A stretch of 64,000 nucleotides of DNA from positions 1,378,614 to 1,442,613 of the forward strand of contig NZ_FKLA01000009.1 of the NCBI RefSeq assembly GCF_900078395.1, given 5' to 3'. Below, one piece after another: positions 26,417 through 35,186 of the stretch; positions within the stretch are counted from its first letter, which is position 1; every line of letters begins with the position of its first letter. This stretch comes from Anaerotruncus rubiinfantis (GTDB lineage: Bacteria > Bacillota > Clostridia > Oscillospirales > Ruminococcaceae). The translations under genes and the position numbers were made by a program. Below the pieces are notes generated by a model, which had not been told where the DNA came from, made no database searches, and saw only the letters and a program-made list of their open reading frames with translations.

Positions 26417-27781
26417 TCAAACCGACCGTACATATTTTCGGATGAGATTATTGGCTTTGGTCTGGCTGACGCCGAGGTATTCGGCCAGCTTGCGGGAGGA
26501 ACCGCATTTCTGATAGGCGTCGCAGACCAGGTAGGACTCGTAAGTCGCAAGCTTTTCCTCAAACGTGCCCTCATCACCGCCGGGCGCGGGCATGTCGCCG
26601 GTGTCGACGATGCCGAACATGTTTTTGGGCAGATGGGTGACGTCGATGAGCAGGCTGTCGATGGTGACCACCAGCCGTTCGATCAGATGCCGTAATTCGC
26701 GGACATTGCCCTTCCATTCATATTCGGTCAGCACCTTGAGGGCGCTTTCGCTGAGCTGGCGGGTCACTCCGTATTTGGTGCAGAAATGGTTGAGGTAATA
26801 GAGAATCAGCGGCTCAATATCCCTGCGGCGCTTGCGCAGCGGAGGAATGTAGATTTCCACCACGTTGAGCCGGTAATAGAGATCCTCCCGGAACTGCCCC
26901 ATCTCGACCATGTTCCGAAGGTTCTTGTTGGTTGCGGCAATCATCCGGACGTCCACCTTGACCGGCCTGCGTCCGCCGACCGGGATGAATTCCTTGTCCT
27001 GGATGACGTGCAGCAGCTTTGCCTGTGCTGAAAGGGAGAGTTCCGAAACTTCATCGAGCAGCAGAGTGCCGGTGTCGGCAGCCTCCAGAAGGCCCTTTTT
27101 GCCGCCCGACTGCGCGCCGGTGAAAGCGCCGCTCACATAGCCAAACAGCTCGCTTTCCAGAAGGTCCGCTGGGATGCTGGCGCAGTTGAGGCTGATGAAC
27201 GGTTTTTCCCGGCGCGGGCTGATCGAATGCATATAGCGGGCAATCATTGTCTTGCCGGTGCCGGATTCGCCGGTGAGGATGCAGGTGACGTCCACCCCGG
27301 AAACCTTTTCCGCCAGAGAGAGAGCCTTTTTCATTTCGTCGCTTTCGGCGACCGGGACAAATTTGGTGTCGAGCTTATATTCCTTGGAGATGTAGTGGGG
27401 ATTATAAAGGTCGATGTCGTTGACCTGATCCCGTACGTTCATCACGACGAAGCGGATTTCGTTGTTCTCGTCGAACAGCGGAACCGCGATGGTGAGCAGC
27501 TCGCTGCCCACGTAGGTTTTCTGTTTGATGGCGTAGGCTTTTTTCTCCCGGTAGATGATGGGAAGGATGGAGGGGCCCCACCAGTCGTTGTTGACAAAGT
27601 CAAAAAACGATTTGCCGATCATCTGGTTGGGGGTACAGCAATAGTGGCGCGCGCAGGCCTGGTTGATATAGACGATGTTATAGTTGCCGTCATAGATCAG
27701 CAGCTCATCGTACATCGCGTCGACAATGGAAAAGAATGTGTCAAAGTCCATCCCGTGGATATGGTCGGAATATTTTGGCAT
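26417..27781 (-). CDS. Sigma-54-dependent transcriptional activator (PAS-AAA+-Fis)
   Basis: Bacterial enhancer-binding protein, 454 residues. PAS domain about 8-125, AAA+ domain about 145-385 with Walker A GESGTGKT, the sigma-54 contact loop GAFTGA, Walker B LLLDEVSEL and Arg-finger region REDLYYRLN, then a Fis-type helix-turn-helix (SSRKLAEYLGVSQTKANNLIRKY). No receiver domain, so the signal is sensed by the PAS domain. Start 27781 has GGGGAGGTG at 6 bases; an ATG at 27814 is not near an RBS. It is divergent from the dehydratase operon, whose promoter is a clear sigma-54 type, so that operon is the likely target. Confidence 0.95.
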   Translation of the reverse strand: MPKYSDHIHGMDFDTFFSIVDAMYDELLIYDGNYNIVYINQACARHYCCTPNQMIGKSFFDFVNNDWWGPSILPIIYREKKAYAIKQKTYVGSELLTIAVPLFDENNEIRFVVMNVRDQVNDIDLYNPHYISKEYKLDTKFVPVAESDEMKKALSLAEKVSGVDVTCILTGESGTGKTMIARYMHSISPRREKPFISLNCASIPADLLESELFGYVSGAFTGAQSGGKKGLLEAADTGTLLLDEVSELSLSAQAKLLHVIQDKEFIPVGGRRPVKVDVRMIAATNKNLRNMVEMGQFREDLYYRLNVVEIYIPPLRKRRRDIEPLILYYLNHFCTKYGVTRQLSESALKVLTEYEWKGNVRELRHLIERLVVTIDSLLIDVTHLPKNMFGIVDTGDMPAPGGDEGTFEEKLATYESYLVCDAYQKCGSSRKLAEYLGVSQTKANNLIRKYVRSV

Positions 27782-28042
27782 AGAACGCACCTCCCCAAAC
27801 TGATTTGCTTCCATTATATCAAAAATAACGAAAAAGGAAGCGGGTTGGCGGGGAATTTATAAAATATTTGGCGGAAACCCGTGCGGAATCGGCCGGGGTG
27901 AATTCATATCAACTCAGAAATTCGGAGAATGTTCGCGCGGCGAGTTAAAAAAAACTCATCAATTTGTAAATTCCGGTGAAAAGCCCTTCTGGAAGATTAT
28001 CTGTTGATACAAAAATGCGGAAAAAAATCCGTCGAAAAAAGT
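27782..28042. promoter_or_regulatory. Upstream activating region for the sigma-54 promoter
   Basis: No gene seen. Small inverted repeats that could bind the activator: GAGTT-A6-AACTC (27942-27957) and AATTT-GT-AAATT (27961-27972), about 80-110 bases upstream of the -24 box. Assignment is inference. Confidence 0.35.
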
Positions 28043-28058
28043 TGGCACGCAATTTGCT
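28043..28058 (+). promoter_or_regulatory. Sigma-54 (-24/-12) promoter
   Basis: TGGCACG-CAAT-TTGCT, an exact match to the consensus TGGCACG-N4-TTGCW. The dehydratase start is about 60 bases downstream. Confidence 0.92.
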
Positions 28059-28116
28059 TAAATCAATGGGCGAAAGATTTTTATTTCACCACAAAAGGAA
28101 GATGGAGGGATTTGGC

Positions 28117-29235
28117 ATGAAAATTACCGATGTGGAGGTCATCTGCCTGCGCGTACCGGCCTTTGACGAGCCGTGCGAATGGGGGGATGACGCGTTCATT
28201 GTGAAGGTGCACACCGACGAGGGAATCACCGGGATCGGAGAGAGCGACACCTCGCCGATGGTGGCCCGCGCAATGATCGAGGCGCCGGAATCGAACCTTT
28301 ACAGCGGCGGCCTCAAACGCCTGATCATTGGGGAGAACCCGCTGGAAATCCAGAAACTCTGGGACAAGATGTACTGGGCCAGCAACTACAACGGGCGCCG
28401 GGGACTTGGCATCCATGCGATGAGCGCGGTCGATATCGCGCTGTGGGATATTGCGTCCCAGTATTACCGCACGCCGATCCATATGCTGCTCGGCGGGAAA
28501 TACCGCGATAAAATCCGTGCTTACGGCACCTTTATCCCGGCGGATACGCCGGAAGAAAACCGTGTGCTCGCGGCGGATCTCAAAAAACAGGGCTTCACCA
28601 GCCTCAAATTCGGCGGCGGCATCCTGGGGGACGATCCGGACACCGACGAAGCGATCGTTGCGGCGGTGCGCGACGAACTCGGTGAAAATTTTGAGATGCA
28701 GATCGACATCGCGACCAAATGGCGCACCTACGGCGCTTCCGTTTCGATGTTCAAACGGATGGAAAAGTATAACCTCAACTGGATCGAGGAGCCGATCCTG
28801 GGCGATGACCTCAAAGGCTATGCGAAGCTCTCCGGCATGTGCGGCATCAAGATTTCGGGCGGCGAAAGCCTGACCACCCGCTACGAGTTCAACGACTTCC
28901 TGCGCGGCGCGCAGCCGGACATCGTTCAGCCGGATATCACCCGCTGCGGCGGCATCAGCGAAATGCGCAAGATCTACGACCTGGCTGAGATGAACGGCAC
29001 CAAGCTGATCCCGCATGGATTCTCGACCGGTATCCTGCTGGCGGCGACGGTGCAGTTTTTGGCCTCCACCGAGCATGGAGACCTGATGGAATACAGCCAG
29101 AGCACCAGTCCGCTGTTCACCGGCCTTGTCAAGAACCTGATCCCCTTCGAAAACGGTTATGTCACAGTCCCTGACTGCATCGGGCTTGGGGTAGAACTCG
29201 ACGAGGACATGATCGATAAGTACAGAATGGCTTAA
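28117..29235 (+). CDS. Enolase-superfamily (mandelate racemase type) sugar-acid dehydratase
   Basis: Mg-dependent enzyme, 372 residues. N-terminal capping domain 1-120, barrel 130-340 with metal ligands in QIDIATKW, WIEEPI and SGGES, and the general base His in IPHGFSTG near residue 294. The usual KxK of the racemase group reads KFG (SLKFGGG), so only the first Lys is kept; this fits acid-sugar dehydratases better than racemases. ATG at 28117 follows GGAGGG by 7 bases. It is first in the operon dehydratase-BCCT-uxaA-like small-large. Exact substrate is unknown. Confidence 0.9.
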   Translation: MKITDVEVICLRVPAFDEPCEWGDDAFIVKVHTDEGITGIGESDTSPMVARAMIEAPESNLYSGGLKRLIIGENPLEIQKLWDKMYWASNYNGRRGLGIHAMSAVDIALWDIASQYYRTPIHMLLGGKYRDKIRAYGTFIPADTPEENRVLAADLKKQGFTSLKFGGGILGDDPDTDEAIVAAVRDELGENFEMQIDIATKWRTYGASVSMFKRMEKYNLNWIEEPILGDDLKGYAKLSGMCGIKISGGESLTTRYEFNDFLRGAQPDIVQPDITRCGGISEMRKIYDLAEMNGTKLIPHGFSTGILLAATVQFLASTEHGDLMEYSQSTSPLFTGLVKNLIPFENGYVTVPDCIGLGVELDEDMIDKYRMA

Positions 29236-29269
29236 AAACCGGATTTGAGGAAGAAAGAGGAGATTGATT

Positions 29270-30838
29270 ATGACAAAGAAACTGGATAAATTGCTGATCG
29301 GCGTCAGCCTGGTCGTCGTCTTTGCGGTCGTGGCATGCCTTTATGTCGCGCCGGAGGCGTCCCAGAATGTGGCGAACGGCATTTTCGGCACTCTGACCGA
29401 CATGTTCGGTTCCCTGACCCTGATGTTCGCATTTTTCGGCATTCTGCTGCTGGTGGGCGTATCCTTCAGCAAATACGGCAAGATCAAGCTCGGCGACGGA
29501 AAGCCGGAGTATTCCACCTTTAAATGGGTCGCCATGATGATGTCCTGCGGACTCGGCTCCGCGACCTGCTATTGGGCGTTTATTGAGTGGGCCTATTACA
29601 TCGGCACCCCGGGCCTCGGCATCGACCCCGGCTCGCAGGCGGCTTTTGAGATGGCTGTCCCATACACCATGTTCCACTGGGGCATCAGCGCCTGGACACT
29701 TTATGCGCTGGTCGGCATCCCGGTCGCCTACCACTTCCATGTCCGCAAAAACAAAGGACTGAGCCTGTCGGGCATCGTCAGCGCGATCACCGGCCTCAAA
29801 CCGAACGGAATCGTCTGCCGGATCGTCGATGTGCTTTTCATCTTCATCTGCTTCGGCGGCCTTTCGATCACGCTGGGCGTTTCGGTCCCGCTGGTCACAC
29901 AGGTGCTCTGCTCGGTCATCGGCATCCAGCCGACCTTTGTGATGAATATTGTGATCATCGTCGCCCTTTCGATCATCTATTCGCTGTCCTCTTACATTGG
30001 CATCCAGAAGGGGATGGCGAAGATCTCCGACTGGAATCTCAAGCTGGTCATCATCTTCGTGATCGGCGTGCTGGTCTGCGGACCGACCCTCTTCATCATC
30101 GGCAACTTCACCCAGTCGTTCGGCCTGATGTTCCAGAACTTCATCCATATGAGCCTCTTCACCGACCCGATCGGCAAGACCGGGTTCCCGGAAGCCTGGA
30201 CCATCTTCTACTGGCTCTATTGGATCACCTATGCGCCGTTCACCGGCATCTTTATTGCGAAGGTCTCCAAAGGCCGCACCATCCGTTCGGTTGTTGCGAA
30301 CACCCTGATCTCCGGCAGCGTCGGCTGTTTCCTCTACTTTGGCGTGCTTGGCAGCCTTTCGCTGCACCGGCAGATCAATGGCATGGTCGACATGGTCGGC
30401 ATGCTGGCAAATGGGGAAGATACCCTTGCGATTGTCCAGGTGATGCGTTCGCTGCCGTTTGGGGCGGTCTTTATGGTGATGTTCTGCATCAGCTCGCTGC
30501 TCTTTTTGGCAACCACCCTTGACGGCGCGGCCTTCACAATGGCTTCAACCTCCAGCCCGGGACTTAAGAACAGCGAGGACCCGAATCCATTCCTGCGTCT
30601 GTTCTGGTGCATCATGCTTTCGCTCGTTCCGCTGACTATGATTCTGATCAACGCAAACCTCAACACCATCAAAACCTGCGCAATCATTACCGCAACCCCC
30701 ATTATTTTTGTCATGCTGCTTCTGCTCTACGGCTGGATGCGCTGGATGAAGAAAGATTACGGCAGAATCCCGGCCTATAAGATGGAGCAGATGTTCCTGG
30801 ATGAAGAAGCAGCGGAGGAGGCAGTCAAGGAAGGATGA
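29270..30838 (+). CDS. BCCT-family transporter
   Basis: Twelve-span secondary transporter of the betaine/carnitine/choline family, 522 residues. The signature tryptophan-rich segment is present (MFHWGISAWTLYALVG, residues about 133-148) as are WAFIEWAYY and ITYAPFTGIFIAKVSKGRTIR. These normally carry quaternary-ammonium or other zwitterionic compounds. Its place between two sugar-acid dehydratase-type genes is unusual. RBS AGAGGAG before ATG 29270. The stop overlaps the next start (ATGA). Confidence 0.92.
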   Translation: MTKKLDKLLIGVSLVVVFAVVACLYVAPEASQNVANGIFGTLTDMFGSLTLMFAFFGILLLVGVSFSKYGKIKLGDGKPEYSTFKWVAMMMSCGLGSATCYWAFIEWAYYIGTPGLGIDPGSQAAFEMAVPYTMFHWGISAWTLYALVGIPVAYHFHVRKNKGLSLSGIVSAITGLKPNGIVCRIVDVLFIFICFGGLSITLGVSVPLVTQVLCSVIGIQPTFVMNIVIIVALSIIYSLSSYIGIQKGMAKISDWNLKLVIIFVIGVLVCGPTLFIIGNFTQSFGLMFQNFIHMSLFTDPIGKTGFPEAWTIFYWLYWITYAPFTGIFIAKVSKGRTIRSVVANTLISGSVGCFLYFGVLGSLSLHRQINGMVDMVGMLANGEDTLAIVQVMRSLPFGAVFMVMFCISSLLFLATTLDGAAFTMASTSSPGLKNSEDPNPFLRLFWCIMLSLVPLTMILINANLNTIKTCAIITATPIIFVMLLLLYGWMRWMKKDYGRIPAYKMEQMFLDEEAAEEAVKEG

Positions 30839-31182
30839 AACGTTTTATTCGTATGAATGAAAAGGATATGGTTGCCACCGCGCTGGAGGATACCCATAAG
30901 GGCGAAGAAGCCGGCATCCACGACGCGGACAACAATTTCCTTTGCAGCGTCACCGCGCTGGAGGATATCCCCTTCGGCAACAAGATCGCGCTTACGGGCG
31001 CTGTGCCGGGAGACCGGGTCGTCAAATACGGCGCGGTCATCGGGGAATGTACCCGCGCGTTCCAGAAGGGGATGCTGGTGCATGTCCACAATGTAAAAAG
31101 CCTGGCGGTGGATATCCCGCCCGCCTTCAAAAAAGAGATCATGCGGCAGATGCATATCACGGTCGAGGAGGATGGGAAATGA
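30835..31182 (+). CDS. UxaA-type dehydratase small subunit (SAF domain)
   Basis: A 115-residue SAF domain that corresponds to the N-terminal part of altronate/galactarate dehydratases: HDADNNFLCSVTALEDIPFGNKIAL and YGAVIGECTRAFQKGMLVHVHNVKS. Overlaps the BCCT gene and the large-subunit gene by 4 bases each, so all are translated together. Split UxaA proteins are common in Firmicutes. Confidence 0.9.
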   Translation: MKRFIRMNEKDMVATALEDTHKGEEAGIHDADNNFLCSVTALEDIPFGNKIALTGAVPGDRVVKYGAVIGECTRAFQKGMLVHVHNVKSLAVDIPPAFKKEIMRQMHITVEEDGK

Positions 31183-32354
31183 ATTTCATGGGATACAGAC
31201 GCCCCGACGGATCGGTGGGCATCCGCAATAAGCTTTTGATCGTCGCGGTGGACGAATGCTGTGAGGGGATTGCCCGCGGCATCGCCAGAAAATTTGACGA
31301 TGCGGTCGTGCTGACCAACTGGTACACCTGTATGCTCGGCGGCAATGAGGAAACGTTCAACCAGATGATCGCCGTCGGCAAGAACCCGAATGTGGCGGGC
31401 GTGCTGGTGGCGGCGATGGGCTGCGGAAGCATCCTGCCCAGCCAGGTCGCGGACCCAATCGCCGCCACCGGGAAACCGGCCGATACCCTCACCTGCGAGG
31501 AGGTCGGCGGCACCCGCAGAGCGGTGAAGATCGGCATCGAGAAGCTGCAGAAAATGCAGGACTACGCCGACAGCCTCACGCGGGAACCGTTCCCGATGAG
31601 CAAGCTGGTGGTCGGCGTGAAATGCGGCGGCAGCGACACCTCCTCCGGCATCGCCTCGAACCCGAGCTGCGGCGCCGCGCTCGACAAGCTTGTGGATATG
31701 GGCGCCATCTGCATCGGCGGCGAGCTGTTTGAATTACAGGGCTGTGAAGAGATCCTCGGCCGCCGCGCGGTGAACGCGCATGTGGCCGAAAGGATCAATA
31801 CACTGATTGCGAACGAGCGCATCCGCTGGAGCGTGGAGGGAACGGATGTTGAAACAATGAGTATCGGCAATTCGGTCGGCGGACTTACCACCATCGAGGA
31901 AAAATCCCTCGGCGCGCTGCATAAGACCGGCTCCCGCCCGATCCAGGACATCCTGCAGATCAACAAGGATTTCATCGACCGGCCGGAGAAGCCCGGCTTC
32001 TACCTTTCCGAGGTGACCATGCTCTGCGGCGGCGCGGGCGTCAACTACGCTTCGCTTGGCGCGCACATCATCCTCTGGACAAGCGGCGCGGCGGGCTTCT
32101 CGAACGCTGTTGTTCCGGTCATCCGGGTCAGCGGAAACCGCGACCTCATCAATGAGGACATCGATATCGACGCAACTGGTATCATGGACGGAACCGATGG
32201 GGTGGACGCGGTTTCCAACCGGATCGTCGAAAAGGTTGCGGCAGTTGCGAGCGGAGCCCCCACCGCGATCGAGGGGATTGGGGACTCAACGATGACCCTT
32301 TATCAGAAGGATCAGCGGCTTGAAACCGTTCTGCGCCTCAGCTGCGCGAAATAG
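31179..32354 (+). CDS. UxaA-type dehydratase large subunit
   Basis: A 391-residue protein matching the C-terminal catalytic region of altronate/galactarate dehydratases (UxaA/GarD). Signatures: GYRRPDGSVGIRN at the N-terminus, MGCGS, KCGGSDTSSGIASNP, and TMLCGGAGVNYASLGAH-type segment in place of the usual PxxTGxxxAG. Fe(II)- or Fe-S-dependent dehydration of an aldonate or aldarate is the family reaction; substrate here is undetermined. Last gene of the sigma-54 operon, followed by a strong terminator. Confidence 0.88.
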   Translation: MNFMGYRRPDGSVGIRNKLLIVAVDECCEGIARGIARKFDDAVVLTNWYTCMLGGNEETFNQMIAVGKNPNVAGVLVAAMGCGSILPSQVADPIAATGKPADTLTCEEVGGTRRAVKIGIEKLQKMQDYADSLTREPFPMSKLVVGVKCGGSDTSSGIASNPSCGAALDKLVDMGAICIGGELFELQGCEEILGRRAVNAHVAERINTLIANERIRWSVEGTDVETMSIGNSVGGLTTIEEKSLGALHKTGSRPIQDILQINKDFIDRPEKPGFYLSEVTMLCGGAGVNYASLGAHIILWTSGAAGFSNAVVPVIRVSGNRDLINEDIDIDATGIMDGTDGVDAVSNRIVEKVAAVASGAPTAIEGIGDSTMTLYQKDQRLETVLRLSCAK

Positions 32355-32373
32355 CCCCTTCCCACCCAGCACA

Positions 32374-32409
32374 AAAACGACCCGGACGCCGAAGCGTCCG
32401 GGTCGTTTT
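32374..32409. terminator. Bidirectional terminator between the dehydratase operon and rpoN
   Basis: Perfect 16-bp stem AAAACGACCCGGACGC with loop CGAA, ending in TTTT. Confidence 0.92.
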
Positions 32410-32453
32410 CATAGATTCGATCAGGGGCTTTTTCTGACCGCCTGCCTTATGGA

Positions 32454-33800
32454 TTATCCGCGCCGCTGTGCGGCGGGCTGGATGCCGAGTGCGTCGCGGT
32501 ATTTTGCAACCGTGCGGCGGGAGATTTCAATTCCATCCCGCGCGAGCAGGTCCGCCAGCTTCTGGTCACTGAGCGGATGCGCGGGATCTTCCGTTCCGAT
32601 CAGTTCACGGATACGCTCGCGCGCATCATGCGCGCTGACCGCTCCTGAAGCACCCTCCACGCCCTGTACAAAGAAATGCCGCAGCGGGTATACCCCATGG
32701 GCGCATTGCAGGTACTTGTCCCGTACCGCCCGGCTGACGGTGGATTCGTGCATACCGATCATTTCAGCCACATCCCGCATCCGCAGAACGTTCAGATACC
32801 GTGGGCCGTAACGGAAGAACCGCTCCTGTCGTTTGACGATCGTCTTAGTCACGGCAAGCAGAGTCGCATTGCGGCTTTCGATACATTTTTGAATCCAGGC
32901 GATTTGGCCGAGCTTATCCGCCAGATAGTCGGCAACCTGTTTGTCGGAGGTTTCCTTCGCCATTTTGAGGTATCCTTCGTTAATGGTGATCCGCGGATAG
33001 GAAAATTCGCACAGCAGAATGTTGTACTGATCCTGGAAACTGGTGACGACCACATCCGGCGTGATGTAGGCCGGGCGTTCAAACCGACAGTAAAGGCTGC
33101 CTGGCTTGGCATTCAGCCGCCGGATGCGCCGGATTGCCCCGGAAATTTCCTCCGTACTCACCCCAAGCGTTTTTGCAAGGGCATCCGTCCGGTTTTTTGC
33201 GACCTGCTCCAGAAAATCGGTCACAAGCCGCCGCGCGAGCGTATCCTCCGGCGCGAGCTGCAGCCGCAGGCATTCGGCGAGGCTGCGCGCGCCGACACCG
33301 GCCGGCTCCAATTCCTGTACAGAGGCGACCGCGAGCGCGAGCGCTTCGGGCGTGCAGGGGACTTCGGCGCAGATTTCGCCATCCGGCACCTTGAGGTAGC
33401 CGTTTTCGTCGAGGCAGCCAATGACATACCGCACCACCGGAAAAAGCTCCGGCGTGCAGTGAACGGCAGCCTGTTTCATCAGATGGTCGGAAAGGCTTTC
33501 CTCTTCGACGGAGGAAATCTGCGGCTCAAGCGGGGAGTCGTCCTCCTCATAGTACCCGGTGTTCTCCCATTCACGATGGGTCTGGCTCTCGAGCCACTCC
33601 AGCTTGCGCAAAGCCATCTGGCGGCGCGATTCAGCTTCGTCCTGTGCATGTGGGAAATCGAGCTCCGCCACTGGGTTTTCGAGCGCCATTTCCTTGAGAT
33701 ACTCCGCAAGCTGAAGCCCATCCATCTGCAGGATACGTGTGGAAAGCTCCACCTGCGGAGCCAATACCTGTTTTTGGGTCTGTTTGATGGAAAGATCCAT
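32454..33800 (-). CDS. rpoN: RNA polymerase sigma-54 factor
   Basis: Alternative sigma factor, 448 residues. Region I is Gln/Leu-rich (LSTRILQMDGLQLAEYLKEMALENP), region II acidic, region III has the core-binding domain, a helix-turn-helix (MRDVAEMIGMHESTVSRAVRDKYL) and the C-terminal RpoN box ISRRTVAKYR that contacts the -24 element. Start 33800 has AGGAGG at 7 bases. Single gene with its own promoter. It explains the sigma-54 promoter and activator found 4-6 kb away. Confidence 0.96.
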   Translation of the reverse strand: MDLSIKQTQKQVLAPQVELSTRILQMDGLQLAEYLKEMALENPVAELDFPHAQDEAESRRQMALRKLEWLESQTHREWENTGYYEEDDSPLEPQISSVEEESLSDHLMKQAAVHCTPELFPVVRYVIGCLDENGYLKVPDGEICAEVPCTPEALALAVASVQELEPAGVGARSLAECLRLQLAPEDTLARRLVTDFLEQVAKNRTDALAKTLGVSTEEISGAIRRIRRLNAKPGSLYCRFERPAYITPDVVVTSFQDQYNILLCEFSYPRITINEGYLKMAKETSDKQVADYLADKLGQIAWIQKCIESRNATLLAVTKTIVKRQERFFRYGPRYLNVLRMRDVAEMIGMHESTVSRAVRDKYLQCAHGVYPLRHFFVQGVEGASGAVSAHDARERIRELIGTEDPAHPLSDQKLADLLARDGIEISRRTVAKYRDALGIQPAAQRRG

Positions 33801-33834
33801 CCCATCGCCTCCTGTAAGGGTTTTCCTACTGACA

Positions 33835-33863
33835 ATGCTACTATATGGCCGGGAGATTGTCAA
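33835..33863 (-). promoter_or_regulatory. rpoN promoter
   Basis: Minus strand TTGACA (33858-33863), 17-base spacer, TAGCAT (33835-33840). Confidence 0.75.
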
Positions 33864-33920
33864 ATAGAAGGCGGAAGGATGAAGGAAATAGCTGCTTTTG
33901 ACGGCTGAAGAATAAAACCT

Positions 33921-33959
33921 GCAAAAAAGCAGCCGCCACAAGGCAAGCTGCTTTTTTGC
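33921..33959. terminator. Terminator downstream of the HAD phosphatase gene
   Basis: 13-bp arms GCAAAAAAGCAGC / GCTGCTTTTTTGC plus an inner GCC/GGC; functional in both directions. Confidence 0.85.
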
Positions 33960-34006
33960 AGAAAGAAAAGAAGATATGAAGGATTAAAGAGGAGGTCAAA
34001 CAGTTA

Positions 34007-34111
34007 ATGAGGAAGAAATCAAAAAGACGCCCACGTCAAAAGGGTTCTGTACCTTTCACCGCAGCGCCTTTGCCAGGTCGTTTTATTCTCTTTGGGATGG
34101 TTTTATTATAG
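34007..34111 (+). CDS. Possible short basic peptide
   Basis: A 34-codon frame (MRKKSKRRPRQKG...) with AGGAGG 11 bases before the ATG. The N-terminal third is strongly basic and the last ten residues are hydrophobic. No promoter is evident and I recognise no homologue. It may be chance. Confidence 0.25.
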   Translation: MRKKSKRRPRQKGSVPFTAAPLPGRFILFGMVLL

Positions 34112-34230
34112 ATGAAAACAGGAGGAAAGTCAATCCGAAATGCAGGATTAATTTTCAAATCATGCAAATTTGGGGAGATCAGACGTATTGGACAAAAGAT
34201 AAAAATATAATTTGGCTGTTTTCACCAATA

Positions 34231-35058
34231 CTAGAGCAGGAACTTTTCAATCGCCTGCGCAACGCCGTCCAAATCGTTGCTGCCAGTGACATGGTTTGCG
34301 GCGGCTTTCACATCATCAGGGGCGTTTTCCATCGCGACGCCGATCCCGGCGAACCGAAGCATGGCGAGATCGTTGCCCGCGTCGCCGATCGCCATCACGT
34401 TTTCCGCCGTGAGCCCGAGATGTTCGCACAGATGCAGCAGGCCATCCGCCTTGCTGGAGGTGATGTAGTTGATTTCCGCATTCTGCTTGATCGAAGTGGT
34501 CGGCATAATCTCGGGAATGCGCCGCAGCCTGTGCCAGACTTCGTCGAGCTGTTCGCGCGGGATGAAGGGAAAATTGAACTTCTCGACGTCCACGTCCTCG
34601 CGCAGAATGAATGCGTTAAAGCCGTCGATGGGCCGTTCGCTTGCCGTCAGCATCGCTTTGCGGTCGGGGCTGATGTCAAATCCGGCCATCAGGGGCGCGA
34701 GCGAGCGGTCGACATAGGAATATCCCCGGCAGTACGCTTCAATATAGAGCCGCAGATCGGAAAAAGTGTCGATCAGCTTTTGGATAACAGGCTTTGGCAG
34801 CGGATTTGAATAGATGACGCGGTCTTCGGTAAGATCGGTGACCGCCGCCCCGTTCGAGGTGAGCGCGTAACGCAGCCCGCCGATAGCAAGCATCTGTTCT
34901 GGGATGCGCACCCGGGTGCGCCCGGTTGCGATCACCACGTCGACGCCTTTTTGAATGGCCGCTTCGATTGCGGCGCGGTTCCTGCCGGACAGAGTCCGGT
35001 GGTCGCTTTTCAGGGTGGTGCCGTCCATATCCAGTGCAAGAAGTTTGATGTCCATCAT
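34231..35058 (-). CDS. Cof-type HAD-IIB sugar-phosphate phosphatase
   Basis: Cytoplasmic phosphatase, 275 residues. Motif I LALDMDGTTL with the nucleophile Asp, motif II in VIATGRTR, motif III Lys in SSKADGLLHL and motif IV GDAGNDLAML; C2-type cap between about 85 and 190. Related proteins (YidA, Cof) dephosphorylate sugar phosphates or cofactors with wide range. GGGGGA precedes the first ATG by 7 bases. It is a single gene, divergent from rlmA. Confidence 0.92.
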   Translation of the reverse strand: MMDIKLLALDMDGTTLKSDHRTLSGRNRAAIEAAIQKGVDVVIATGRTRVRIPEQMLAIGGLRYALTSNGAAVTDLTEDRVIYSNPLPKPVIQKLIDTFSDLRLYIEAYCRGYSYVDRSLAPLMAGFDISPDRKAMLTASERPIDGFNAFILREDVDVEKFNFPFIPREQLDEVWHRLRRIPEIMPTTSIKQNAEINYITSSKADGLLHLCEHLGLTAENVMAIGDAGNDLAMLRFAGIGVAMENAPDDVKAAANHVTGSNDLDGVAQAIEKFLL

Positions 35059-35089
35059 TTTGATTCCCCCAACTTTTCAGCATAAAATG

Positions 35090-35118
35090 ATGATACCATA
35101 CAAAACGGATGCAGGCAA
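35090..35118 (-). promoter_or_regulatory. Promoter of the HAD phosphatase gene
   Basis: Minus strand TTGCCT (35113-35118), 17-base spacer, TATCAT (35090-35095). Confidence 0.6.
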
Positions 35119-35125
35119 ACTGAAA

Positions 35126-35154
35126 TTGACGAAACCGGGCAAGACTGGTACAAT
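35126..35154 (+). promoter_or_regulatory. Promoter of rlmA
   Basis: TTGACG (35126-35131), 17-base spacer, TACAAT (35149-35154). It overlaps the divergent promoter region. Confidence 0.85.
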
Positions 35155-35186
35155 AAATACAATTCTGAGGAAACTGGGGGACAAAC

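Larger units (their letters stand above)
33801..34230. other. Intergenic stretch between rpoN and the HAD phosphatase gene
   Basis: Holds the rpoN promoter (33835-33863), a strong terminator (33921-33959) and a doubtful 34-codon reading frame (34007-34111). The rest is AT-rich and shows nothing I can identify. Confidence 0.5.
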
